A DNA stretch of 64,000 bases from CALANV01 sp036381615 (GTDB taxonomy: Bacteria > Pseudomonadota > Alphaproteobacteria > CACIAM-22H2). The notes under the pieces were generated by a model. It did no database searches. It saw only the letters and a list, made by a program, of their open reading frames with translations, and was not told the origin of the DNA. Of this stretch, positions 16,305-23,727 are shown in pieces. The DNA lies in contig DASVCL010000078.1 of the NCBI GenBank assembly GCA_036381615.1, forward strand, positions 1-64,000, given 5' to 3'. The translations under genes were made by a program, and so were the position numbers. Positions within the stretch are counted from its first letter, which is position 1. Each line of letters opens with the position of its first letter.

Positions 16305-17185
16305 CGCTGCATGCCCCATTTGCGCACGGTCTTCATCTCGACCGTGCGGAAGATGACGCTCTCGACCACAAGGCCGATGATGATAACGGCGGTGAGGCCT
16401 GCGAACACGTAAGCCGTTTCGAGCTGGTTGCGATTTTCGAAGATGAACCAGCCGAGACCGCCCGAACCCGACGAAACGCCGAACACGAGCTCGGCCGCGA
16501 TCAGCGTGCGCCAGGCAAAGGCCCAGCCGATCTTGAGGCCGGCCAGAATCGACGGGAATGCGGCCGGGATGAGGATGTGCATGACGTAGCGCAGGCCCCT
16601 GAGGCCATAATTCTGTCCCGCCATGCGCTGCGTCTCCGGCACCGACAGAAAGCCGGTATGCGTATTGAGCGCCACCGCCCACAGCACTGAATGGATGATG
16701 ACGAAGACGAGGCTGGGGGTGCCGAGCCCGAACCACAGCAGCGCGAGCGGCAGCAGCGCAATCGCCGGCAACGGATTGAACATCGACGTCAGGGTCGAGA
16801 GCAGGTCGGTACCGATGCGGGTCGAAACGGCGAGCGTCGTGAAAACGGCGGCAAGGAAGATGCCGGTCGCATAACCCATCATCAGAACCTTGATCGACGT
16901 CCAGATGCGGTCGAGAAGCGGCCCGCGCGCGGTCGCATCGAACAGCGCCGCGACGGTGTCGCTGAACGCGGGCAGCATCAGCGGGTTGTCCACCCACCGG
17001 GCATAGAGCTCCCACGCCGCGGCAAGCACGACCAGAATCACGGCCTTGCGGACGGCGTCGACGTTGGTGATCCGTTCCCAGGTGGAGAGCGGGCGCGCGA
17101 CGTCCCCGATCTGGCCTTCCTCGAGCGTCGTGTGCTCGAACTCCGCGCGGATCGGCGGAGAAACGGTGATGCGTGCGTCAGCCAT
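16301..17185 (-). CDS. ABC transporter permease, sulfonate/nitrate/taurine type
   Basis: Inner-membrane permease of the SsuC/TauC family, 294 residues, with about six hydrophobic helices and the cytoplasmic EAA-like loop (AGLKIGWAFAWRTLIAAELV region near the middle-to-end). The first 45 residues are a polar N-terminal tail. The gene overlaps the ATPase gene by 8 bases and the fumarase-like alpha gene by 4 bases. Members of the family import sulfonates, nitrate and other small anions or thiamine precursors. With suyAB and an anion exporter in the same run, a C3 sulfonate is the most likely cargo. Confidence 0.9.
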   Translation of the reverse strand: MADARITVSPPIRAEFEHTTLEEGQIGDVARPLSTWERITNVDAVRKAVILVVLAAAWELYARWVDNPLMLPAFSDTVAALFDATARGPLLDRIWTSIKVLMMGYATGIFLAAVFTTLAVSTRIGTDLLSTLTSMFNPLPAIALLPLALLWFGLGTPSLVFVIIHSVLWAVALNTHTGFLSVPETQRMAGQNYGLRGLRYVMHILIPAAFPSILAGLKIGWAFAWRTLIAAELVFGVSSGSGGLGWFIFENRNQLETAYVFAGLTAVIIIGLVVESVIFRTVEMKTVRKWGMQR

Positions 17186-17990
17186 GGCCCGCCGCCCTCT
17201 CCTGCTCGATGCGCTCCGCGAACAGCATGTTGTGGATGCGCTGGTTCAGGGCCATGAACTCGGGCCCGCCCTGGTGGCCATGGCCGAACTCATGCGCGTT
17301 AAGTTCAGCCTTGACGCGGCCGGGATGCGGGCTGAGGACGAGGATGCGCGAGCCGACGATGATCGCCTCCTCGATCGAGTGCGTCACGAACAGCACCGTA
17401 AACCGCGTTTCCTCCCACAGCTGGATCAGCTCCTCCTGCATCTTGCGGCGGGTCAACGCGTCGAGGGCCGCGAACGGCTCGTCCATCAGCAGGATGTCCG
17501 GCTCCATCGCCATCGCGCGGGCGATCGCCACGCGCTGCTTCATGCCGCCGGACAGCATGTGCGGATGGACGTCGCGGAACTTGGTCAGGTTGACCTTGTC
17601 GATGTATTTGAGCGCGCGATCCTCCGCTTCGCCGCGGCGGTACTTGCCGCTGACCAGCATCGGAAACATGACGTTCTGCAGCACGGTCTTCCAGGGCAGA
17701 AGCTGGTCGAATTCCTGGAACACCATCATGCGATCCGGCCCGGGGCGGTCGACGGGCCGCCCCTGCAGCCGGATGCTGCCTTCGACCGGCCGCATGAAGC
17801 CGGCCACGCCTTTGAGCAGCGTCGACTTGCCGCAACCGGAAGGTCCAAGCAGTACGAACCGGTCGGCCGGGTAGACGCTGAAGCTCACCCGATATGTCGC
17901 CGTCACAAGATGGTCGCGCGTCTTGTACTGGAGCGTGACGCCGTCGACCTCGAGCAGCGGCGCGATGTTCGACAGCGAAGCGCCGGGCAT
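17178..17990 (-). CDS. ABC transporter ATP-binding protein, sulfonate/nitrate/taurine type
   Basis: Cytoplasmic ATPase of the SsuB/TauB group, 270 residues. Walker A GPSGCGKST is at 49-57, the signature is LSGGMKQR near 145, and Walker B is ILLMDEP followed by FAALD, then the switch His in THSIEEA. It begins 10 bases after the binding-protein gene and overlaps the permease gene by 8 bases. It energises uptake by the neighbouring permease. Confidence 0.93.
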   Translation of the reverse strand: MPGASLSNIAPLLEVDGVTLQYKTRDHLVTATYRVSFSVYPADRFVLLGPSGCGKSTLLKGVAGFMRPVEGSIRLQGRPVDRPGPDRMMVFQEFDQLLPWKTVLQNVMFPMLVSGKYRRGEAEDRALKYIDKVNLTKFRDVHPHMLSGGMKQRVAIARAMAMEPDILLMDEPFAALDALTRRKMQEELIQLWEETRFTVLFVTHSIEEAIIVGSRILVLSPHPGRVKAELNAHEFGHGHQGGPEFMALNQRIHNMLFAERIEQERAAGHG

Positions 17991-18000
17991 GACGTGCGCC

Positions 18001-19017
18001 TCAGCTTCCCTGTTTGTCGTGGATTTCGGGGAAGAACATCTCCTTCCACGACCCGGGCATGTTCCGGATCGAGCCGACCTTGTGCATGAACTCGGCGTAC
18101 TTCATCACGTTCTGCGGGGTCGTGGTGAAGACGTTGTCCGGATCGTTCAGGATCTTCTCGACGAACTCCTGCGACAGCTTGGAGTTCTCGGCCTTGATCC
18201 ACAGCGCGGCCGCCTCCTTCTTGTTGGCGTTGATCCACTGGGTCGCCTCCTCGACCGCCGCCAGGAAGGCCTTGTAGGTCTTCGGGTTCTTCTCGCGGAA
18301 TGCCGTGGTCGTCCAGATCGTATTGAAGGTGGCCGGCCCGCCGAGCACCTCGAACGAGCTGAGCACGCGGCGCACGCGCTTGTCCTCCAGCTCCATGTAC
18401 TGGAACGGCGCCGAGGTGAAGTGGCCGGTGATCTCGCTCTGTCCCGACATCATCGCCGCCATTCCGTCGGGATGCGACATCGACACCGTCAGCCGGTCGA
18501 GCGCGTCATACTTCCCCAAGGCCTTCTCGACCGCCATCTGCAGCGTCACCGCCTGGATCGACACCTTCACCGCCGGCAGCGCGATCTTGTCCTTGTCCGT
18601 GAAGTCCTTCACCGTCTTCACGTTCGGATTGATCGTGTTGAGATACAGTGGCATCGAGTTGATCGACGACACGCCCTTGACGTCCAGGTTGCCCTTCGTC
18701 TTGGCCCAGATCGTGACGAGAGGGCCGACGCCGCCCGAGGGAAAGTCGAGGCTGCCCGAGATCAGCGCCTCGTTCATGGCGGCGCCGGAGCTGAACTTCG
18801 TCCACTCGGTCTTGATGTCGCCGAGGCCGGCGGCCTTGGCATGCTTTTCGACGAGCTTCTTCTCCTCCATTACCGTGAGCGGCAGGTAGGAGATTCCGAA
18901 CTGCTTGGCGATACGCACCGTGTCCGTCTCGGCACGCGCGGGCGCACCGAGCAGCACGGCAATGGCACCTGCAGAAATCGCCAGACATATCGACCGATTG
19001 AATTCTCGTATCGTCAT
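18001..19017 (-). CDS. Periplasmic substrate-binding protein of an SsuA/TauA/NMT1-type ABC importer
   Basis: Periplasmic binding protein, 338 residues, with a cleavable signal peptide of about 29 residues ending APARA. The mature part opens with TVRIAKQFGISYLPLTVMEEKKLVEKHAK (in part), the usual first strand and helix of this fold, and contains the SSGAAMNEALISGSLDF segment in which family members contact the anionic group. It is the first gene of the importer, 68 bases after the exporter gene. A short-chain sulfonate ligand such as 3-sulfopropanoate or sulfolactate is inferred from context. Confidence 0.9.
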   Translation of the reverse strand: MTIREFNRSICLAISAGAIAVLLGAPARAETDTVRIAKQFGISYLPLTVMEEKKLVEKHAKAAGLGDIKTEWTKFSSGAAMNEALISGSLDFPSGGVGPLVTIWAKTKGNLDVKGVSSINSMPLYLNTINPNVKTVKDFTDKDKIALPAVKVSIQAVTLQMAVEKALGKYDALDRLTVSMSHPDGMAAMMSGQSEITGHFTSAPFQYMELEDKRVRRVLSSFEVLGGPATFNTIWTTTAFREKNPKTYKAFLAAVEEATQWINANKKEAAALWIKAENSKLSQEFVEKILNDPDNVFTTTPQNVMKYAEFMHKVGSIRNMPGSWKEMFFPEIHDKQGS

Positions 19018-19085
19018 TTCCGTGTTCCTCCTCTAGTTCGAATTGCGCCGGTCTTGGCCGGCTGCTTTTTTTATTTCGCAAAGTA

Positions 19086-19814
19086 TCACACGAGCAGACC
19101 GATCCCGGAACCCAGAAGCAGCAGCAGGACGATGCGCCTGAACTGTGCATCATCGACGCGGGCATAGAGCTTGAGACCGAGCCAGGTGCCGATCACGAGC
19201 GCGGGCAGACAGATCAGGAACTGCGCCACCGTCCGCATCCCGATCGTCCCGAACCCGCCCAGCCAGACCAGGGCCAGGAGCTGCATCACGAAGATATAGG
19301 GCTGGTACACGCCGCGCTGGATCTGCTTCGGCCAGCCGCGCAGTCCGCACCAGATCGTGGGGATCGCACCCGAGAGGCCGGCGAGCCCGCCCATGACGCC
19401 GCCGATGAAGCCGATCGCGCCGTCGACGGCGCGCCCGCCGGCGTCGATCGCCGCCGCCACGGGGCGCAGGAACATGAAGACGCTGTAGGCGACCAGGAAA
19501 GCGCCGACGGCGAGCCGGAACACGGGCACGTCGATGTGCTGCAGCAGAAACGCGCCGAGCGGGATGCCGACGATTCCGCCGATCAGGAACGGATGCAGTC
19601 GCAGCCAGTCGATGCTGCCCTTGAGCGCAAGCAGCGTAATGGTCTGCGCCGTGAGCGAGCCGGCAAGCACCAGCGGCACTGCTTCGGCAGGAGCCAGCAC
19701 GTAGAGATAGATTCCGGTCGCGATCAGCGCGAAGGCGAATCCGGCGAGGCCCGAGGCGAACGCCGCGACGAACGTCGCGAGCGAGAGCAGCAGATCGCCC
19801 GTCACCGTGCTCAT
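19086..19814 (-). CDS. TauE/SafE-family anion exporter, probable sulfite exporter
   Basis: Integral membrane protein of the TauE/SafE (formerly DUF81) family, 242 residues, about eight hydrophobic helices, with the family's GxxAGLSGAIPTIWC loop in the second half and SGLAGFAFALIATG in the first. Members next to sulfonate lyases (SuyZ, CuyZ, TauZ) export the sulfite or sulfate released. Its ATG overlaps the stop of the membrane-anchor gene by 4 bases and the importer genes follow, so it is translated together with the SDH-like subunits. Export of sulfite from SuyAB is the natural role. Confidence 0.88.
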   Translation of the reverse strand: MSTVTGDLLLSLATFVAAFASGLAGFAFALIATGIYLYVLAPAEAVPLVLAGSLTAQTITLLALKGSIDWLRLHPFLIGGIVGIPLGAFLLQHIDVPVFRLAVGAFLVAYSVFMFLRPVAAAIDAGGRAVDGAIGFIGGVMGGLAGLSGAIPTIWCGLRGWPKQIQRGVYQPYIFVMQLLALVWLGGFGTIGMRTVAQFLICLPALVIGTWLGLKLYARVDDAQFRRIVLLLLLGSGIGLLV

Positions 19815-20179
19815 GGACCGGTCACGTTCAGCAGGAACAGCAGGCCGACGGCGAGACTGAACCCGGCCGTGGCCGCCACCGCCGTGCGTTGCCAGTCGCG
19901 CCAGCCGGCGAATTCGATCGCGAGCAGCCGCAACCCGCCGGCGAGATGGGCCGTGAGCAGCATGACGAGGCCGGTCTCGGCGAGCTTCAGGAGCGGATGC
20001 TCCGTCCAGCGCAGGAAACCGTCGAGCGCGGCCTCGCCCCGGATCGCCTGGCCGAGGGCCCAGAAGTGGAACGGCAGGAACAGCGCCAGCAGCAGTCCCG
20101 ACAGGCGGTGCACGACGAAGGCCGCGTAGTTGGGATGCGCACGGGCCCGCCAGGCGAGATGCGCGTGACCCGCGCTCAT
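19811..20179 (-). CDS. Membrane anchor / cytochrome b-type subunit of the SDH-like complex (SdhD position)
   Basis: Small membrane protein, about 122 residues with three hydrophobic helices, resembling succinate dehydrogenase cytochrome b subunits: ...NYAAFVVHRLSGLLLALFLPFHFW with a His in the first helix, and LLTAHLAGGLRLL with a His in the second. These are candidate haem ligands. I use the ATG at 20179 because the longer frame only gives Arg/Ser-rich sequence. It ends overlapping the exporter start by 4 bases. Together with the next gene it should dock the flavoprotein and Fe-S subunits to the membrane and pass electrons to quinone. Confidence 0.82.
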   Translation of the reverse strand: MSAGHAHLAWRARAHPNYAAFVVHRLSGLLLALFLPFHFWALGQAIRGEAALDGFLRWTEHPLLKLAETGLVMLLTAHLAGGLRLLAIEFAGWRDWQRTAVAATAGFSLAVGLLFLLNVTGP

Positions 20180-20192
20180 GCCGTGATCCCGC

Positions 20193-20540
20193 TCATGCGA
20201 ACAGCCCCCCGATCGCGCGCCAACCGAAGGCGACGAGGAATAGCGCGAACGCGGCCGTGGCCACGTCGAGCGAGCGGTCACGCCACGGCGTCATTTCGCG
20301 CAGGATCGTGCGCAGGCCCAGCGGTGCGTGCACCGCGACGGCAAGCACGAACACGCCATAGAAGAGCAGCCAGCCGACCGAGCCTCGCGTACGCGCCAGG
20401 ATCTCCGCGGCCGAAAGCCCACCGTGCACAGCATAGACGATCACTGCCAGATGGATTGCGACGCAGACGGCGAGCACCGCCGCCGAGGCGCGCTGCGCGG
20501 TCCACAGCAGAGCCTCGATGCGCCGCGACACCCTCGACAT
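20193..20540 (-). CDS. Membrane anchor subunit of the SDH-like complex (SdhC position)
   Basis: 115-residue membrane protein with three hydrophobic helices. It opens MSRVSRRIEALLWTAQRASA, followed by a helix with CVAIHLAVIVYAVHGG and a later FVLAVAVHAPLGLRTIL, so several His residues sit at positions suited to haem or quinone contact. It starts 3 bases after the Fe-S subunit gene stops and ends 13 bases before the second anchor. Sequence conservation of such anchors is low. The assignment rests on size, topology and position between the Fe-S subunit and the second anchor. Confidence 0.8.
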   Translation of the reverse strand: MSRVSRRIEALLWTAQRASAAVLAVCVAIHLAVIVYAVHGGLSAAEILARTRGSVGWLLFYGVFVLAVAVHAPLGLRTILREMTPWRDRSLDVATAAFALFLVAFGWRAIGGLFA

Positions 20541-20543
20541 CGC

Positions 20544-21263
20544 TCAGATCTTCCCTTTGAGGGCCGCGAGTGCCGTCGCGCGCTTGAGGCCCGCGATCGA
20601 GCCGGTCGGATCGAGATGCTTGGGACAGAACTCGCGGCAGCTCTGCTGCGTGTGACAGGCATGGCAGCCGGCATCGCCCGCGACCGCCGCCAGGCGTTCG
20701 TCGCGCGCGCCGTCGCGCACGTCATTGACGAGCGTCCAGGCCCGGTTGAGCGCGGCGGGACCGAGATAATCCGGGTTCCACGACACGACGTCGCAAGCGG
20801 CATAACAAACGCCGCAGCCGATGCACTCGATCGCCGCATCGGCGGCCTGGCGCTCGCGGCTGTCGGGCGGCACCACGGCGAAGTCCGTCGCCGCACCGGG
20901 GGCCGACACGAAGCGGCCCTGGGCGCGCGCCCACTTGTCGAAGAAGACGGTCATGTCGACCGCGAGATCTTTGATGACCGGCAGGTTGCGGAGCGGGGCG
21001 ATCGTGACGCCGTCGCCGTCCGCCACCTTCGCCACATGCGTGCGGCATGTCCATCGTGGTACGCCGTTCACGCTCATCGCGCACGACCCGCACATGCCGA
21101 CGCGGCAGGCGTAGCGGTACGACAGCGTCGGGTCGATCCGGCGCTGGATCCAGGTGACGACGTCCAGGACCGTCTGGCTCTCGCGGCGCGGCACGGTATA
21201 CGTCTCGAACCGTCCCCTCTCGGTCCCGCGCCAGATCCGTACCGTGAGCGTCGCGTCGCTCAA
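20544..21263 (-). CDS. Iron-sulfur subunit of a succinate dehydrogenase/fumarate reductase-like complex
   Basis: 239-residue SdhB/FrdB-type electron-transfer subunit. The N-terminal [2Fe-2S] ferredoxin domain shows CRVGMCGSC and a later Cys (PRWTC); the C-terminal domain has CIGCGVCYAAC for a [4Fe-4S] cluster and CHACHTQQSC with a following CPKH for the remaining cluster(s). All expected ligands are present, so the subunit looks functional. It lies 81 bases after suyB. Its flavoprotein partner is about 6 kb further on in the same run, an unusual separation. I infer electron transfer from sulfopropanoate oxidation to quinone. Confidence 0.93.
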   Translation of the reverse strand: MSDATLTVRIWRGTERGRFETYTVPRRESQTVLDVVTWIQRRIDPTLSYRYACRVGMCGSCAMSVNGVPRWTCRTHVAKVADGDGVTIAPLRNLPVIKDLAVDMTVFFDKWARAQGRFVSAPGAATDFAVVPPDSRERQAADAAIECIGCGVCYAACDVVSWNPDYLGPAALNRAWTLVNDVRDGARDERLAAVAGDAGCHACHTQQSCREFCPKHLDPTGSIAGLKRATALAALKGKI

Positions 21264-21344
21264 TATGCCTCCTCCCGATGGCTGAAGGCCGCTTGCCCGC
21301 GGCTCTTGTCGGTCTCCCTCACTCCTGGACAGAGGGTTGCGGTC

Positions 21345-22538
21345 TCACGCGCTTTGATAGAGCTTGGTCAGCACGAACTCGCGATGCCCCAGTGCTTCGG
21401 CCGCGGTGAGACGGCCGTTGCAGGTCCGGATCATGATGTCGATCAGGCGGTCACCTGCCTCGTCGAGCGTCATCTCGCGCCGCAGAATGCCCGAGACATC
21501 GAGGTCGATGTGCTCGCTCATTTCCCGCGCCGTCCGCGGGTTCGCGGTCAGCTTGATGACCGGCTCGATTGGGTTGCCGATCACGTTGCCCTGGCCGGTC
21601 GGGAACAGATGGACGACGAAGCCGCCCGCCGCCTGGAGCGTCACGCATTCCGCGGCAGCCGACGACGTGTCCATGAAGTAGAGCCCGGGGCCCTTCGACG
21701 GCTCCTCGGCCGGCCTCAGCACGTCGATGAACTTCGTATTGCGGCCGATCTTCTGGAAGTTGCCGAACGCCTTTTCCTCGATCGTCGTCAGGCCACCGGC
21801 GATGTTGCCCTTGGTCGGCTGGGACTCCGACAGGTCGTTCGTCTTGTAGCGGTTGATCATGTCGTTGTAGGCGCGCCACGTCGCCAGGAACTTCTCCGCG
21901 ACTTCCTTGGTCGCCGCGCGCTGCGCGCAGATCACCTCGGCGCCGGTGAGCTCCGACGTCTCGCCGAAGCACGTCGTCGCACCCAGCGGATCGATCTTGT
22001 CGATCAGGTTGCCGACGGTCGGGTTCGAGGCGAGACCGGACGTCGTGTCGGACTCGCCGCACTTGCACGACACCCACAGCTCGTTGATGTAGCACTCCTC
22101 GCGCTGCAGCTCCGAGGCCCAGTGCAGGAATTCCTTCGCCTTGCGCGACGCCTTGGCGATCGTGTTGATGTCGCCGTTGCCTTCGATCGAGAAGCCCTCG
22201 ACCGGCTTGCCGGTCCTGGCGATGCCATCGACCACGCGCTTGGTCCAGCCGGGCTCGATGCCGATGACCACGACCGCCGCGACGTTCGGGTTGGCGCCGG
22301 TGCCGATCAGGGTGCGGAAATGGAGCTCGAGGTCCTCGCCGAACTGCAGACGCCCATAGGCGTGCGGCAGCGCCATCGTGCCCTTGATGTTGTTGGCGAC
22401 CGCCTCGCACGCGGCGTTCGACAGGTCGTCGAGCGGCAGGATGATGACATGGTTGCGGATGCCGACGCGCCCGTTCGGGCGCCGGTAGCCCTGGAACCGA
22501 AGATCGTGTCCGTTCTTCTTCGCTGGCGTCCTGGCCAT
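21345..22538 (-). CDS. suyB: (2R)-3-sulfolactate sulfo-lyase, large subunit SuyB
   Basis: UxaA-family lyase subunit of 397 residues. SuyAB (EC 4.4.1.24) splits (2R)-3-sulfolactate into pyruvate and sulfite. Typical stretches are GYRRPNGRVGIRNHVIILP, the Cys-rich WVSCKCGESDTTSG, CFGETSELTGAE, FMDTSSAAAE and GGFVVHLFPTGQGN. It pairs with a separate small SAF-domain gene 2 bases upstream, the split seen in SuyAB; altronate dehydratase usually has both parts in one protein. I start at the ATG at 22538, which has an AGAGGTGG box; a GTG at 22547 overlaps suyA. Sulfolactate dehydrogenases and an anion exporter in the same run support this substrate over altronate or galactarate. Confidence 0.86.
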   Translation of the reverse strand: MARTPAKKNGHDLRFQGYRRPNGRVGIRNHVIILPLDDLSNAACEAVANNIKGTMALPHAYGRLQFGEDLELHFRTLIGTGANPNVAAVVVIGIEPGWTKRVVDGIARTGKPVEGFSIEGNGDINTIAKASRKAKEFLHWASELQREECYINELWVSCKCGESDTTSGLASNPTVGNLIDKIDPLGATTCFGETSELTGAEVICAQRAATKEVAEKFLATWRAYNDMINRYKTNDLSESQPTKGNIAGGLTTIEEKAFGNFQKIGRNTKFIDVLRPAEEPSKGPGLYFMDTSSAAAECVTLQAAGGFVVHLFPTGQGNVIGNPIEPVIKLTANPRTAREMSEHIDLDVSGILRREMTLDEAGDRLIDIMIRTCNGRLTAAEALGHREFVLTKLYQSA

Positions 22539-22540
22539 GG

Positions 22541-22825
22541 CTACCACCTCTTGGTCTTCACGTTGTGGACGTGCACGTGGCGGCCCTTGCCGATGTCGGC
22601 GATGGCGCGCCCGATGTCATTGCCGTACTTGATGATCGTGTCTCCGTTCTTGATGTCCTGGAGCGCGATCTTGTGGCCGAGCGGCACGGCATCGAGCGCA
22701 TCGACGTAGATCGTCTTGTCGCCCTCCATCACCCAGCCTTCGAGCCTCTGGCCCGGCTTCACGTCCTCGACGACCACGACGCCGACCGTGTCCTTCGCAT
22801 CGTGAACGATGAAATGGGTCGTCAT
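22541..22825 (-). CDS. suyA: (2R)-3-sulfolactate sulfo-lyase, small subunit SuyA (SAF domain)
   Basis: 94-residue SAF-domain protein, the small subunit of SuyAB. It opens MTTHFIVHDAKDTVGVVV and holds PLGHKIALQDI and GDTIIKYGNDIGRA, the conserved face of the small UxaA-type domain, ending with GRHVHVHNVKTKRW. The size (about 10 kDa) agrees with known SuyA. A very strong GGGGGAGGA ribosome site precedes the ATG at 22825. It is the first gene of the minus-strand run, facing the divergent GntR/UTRA regulator across a 123-base intergenic region. Confidence 0.87.
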   Translation of the reverse strand: MTTHFIVHDAKDTVGVVVVEDVKPGQRLEGWVMEGDKTIYVDALDAVPLGHKIALQDIKNGDTIIKYGNDIGRAIADIGKGRHVHVHNVKTKRW

Positions 22826-22906
22826 TCCTCCCCCTTGCCTTTTGCGCGGGATTTTAAAGGTTGAGGCTAGGCCGCCCGCCGCGGACGAGTCAATGCGGAA
22901 CTTATG

Positions 22907-22918
22907 TCTTATATAAGA
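22907..22918. promoter_or_regulatory. Palindromic operator candidate between suyA and the GntR/UTRA regulator
   Basis: A perfect 12-base palindrome TCTTATATAAGA lies in the AT-rich part of the divergent intergenic region. It lies 14 bases upstream of a minus-strand TTGACT (22893-22888) that could be the -35 box of suyA, and 30 bases upstream of the regulator start. HutC/GntR-type regulators bind AT-rich palindromes of about this length, so this is a good candidate site for the neighbouring regulator. No binding data. Confidence 0.55.
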
Positions 22919-22948
22919 TAGTGTTAGCTGTGCTAGGATGCGCGGGCA

Positions 22949-23674
22949 ATGAACGCGACGCTCGGCTTCCGCCCGCTCTATGCCCAGGTCAAGGACCTGC
23001 TCGTGCAGCGCCTCGTCTCCGGCGTATGGAAGCCGGGCGAGGCGCTGCCGTCGGAGTTCAGCCTCGCGGCCGAGCTCAAGGTCAGCCAGGGCACGGTCCG
23101 CAAGGCACTCGACGATCTGGCCGCGCAGAACCTCGTCGTACGCCAGCAGGGTAAGGGAACCTTCGTCGCCCGGCACACGCCCCAGCGCGCCCTCTTCCAC
23201 TTCTTTCATCTCGTGGGCGACGACGGCGAGCGGGCGCTCCCGTCGCATCGCGTCCTTGCGTTGCGCAACGCGCGGGCGACGAAGGCGCAGGCCGAACGCC
23301 TGAAGCTTGCCGCGGGTGCCCCCGTGATCGCGCTCAAGCGCATCCGTCTGCTCGGCGGCCGTCCGGCGATCTTCGAGCGCATCGTCCTGCCGGGCGCCCT
23401 CTTCCCCGGTCTCGTCGAACGCCTGGCCGACCGGCTGCCGAACGAGGTGTACCGTTTCTATGAAGAGAAATACGGCGTCACCGTCGCCCGCGCGGTCGAG
23501 CGCCTCAAGGCCGTCGCGGCCACGCCCGAGGAGGCGAAGGCGCTCGGCCTTGAAGCCGGCGCGCCGCTGCTCGAGATCGACCGTACCGCCTACGGCCTCG
23601 ACGGACGTCCGGTCGAGCTGCGCCTGAGCCGCTGCGACACGGCGCGGCATCATTACCTGAGCGAGATTACGTAG
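22949..23674 (+). CDS. GntR-family (HutC/UTRA) regulator of the sulfonate gene run
   Basis: 241-residue transcription factor. The N-terminal GntR winged helix is clear: PLYAQVKDLLVQRLVSGVWKPGEALPSE (in part), LKVSQGTVRKALDDL and the RQQGKGTFVA wing. The rest is a UTRA ligand domain with AQAERLKLAAGAPVIALKRIR, FERIVLPGALFPGL and the closing ALGLEAGAPLLEIDRTAYGLDGRPVE-type motif. It is divergent from suyA, so it most likely controls suyAB and the downstream genes in response to a sulfonate or its acid product. It corresponds in position to the regulator next to suyAB in other sulfolactate users. Confidence 0.9.
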   Translation: MNATLGFRPLYAQVKDLLVQRLVSGVWKPGEALPSEFSLAAELKVSQGTVRKALDDLAAQNLVVRQQGKGTFVARHTPQRALFHFFHLVGDDGERALPSHRVLALRNARATKAQAERLKLAAGAPVIALKRIRLLGGRPAIFERIVLPGALFPGLVERLADRLPNEVYRFYEEKYGVTVARAVERLKAVAATPEEAKALGLEAGAPLLEIDRTAYGLDGRPVELRLSRCDTARHHYLSEIT

Positions 23675-23727
23675 TCGCCGCTTCAGTCCGGGCGATCAGT
23701 CTGCCGATCCGCCCGTCGGGGCGGCAT

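Noticed and set aside
12902..21263. Housekeeping TCA-cycle succinate dehydrogenase and fumarase
   Set aside because: Subunit genes are scattered among transport genes, the covalent-FAD His is missing, and the run starts with suyAB under a GntR-type regulator. It remains the main alternative and is listed as the refuting case.
20328..22709. Plus-strand open frame of nearly 800 codons opposite suyAB and the SDH-like subunits
   Set aside because: Same artefact. The minus-strand genes have complete motifs and ribosome sites; this frame has neither.
21345..22825. Altronate or galactarate dehydratase (UxaA/GarD) instead of SuyAB
   Set aside because: The fold is shared, but the two-gene split, the sulfolactate dehydrogenases, the sulfonate importer and the TauE exporter fit SuyAB, and no hexuronate genes (uxaB, uxaC, kdg) are near.
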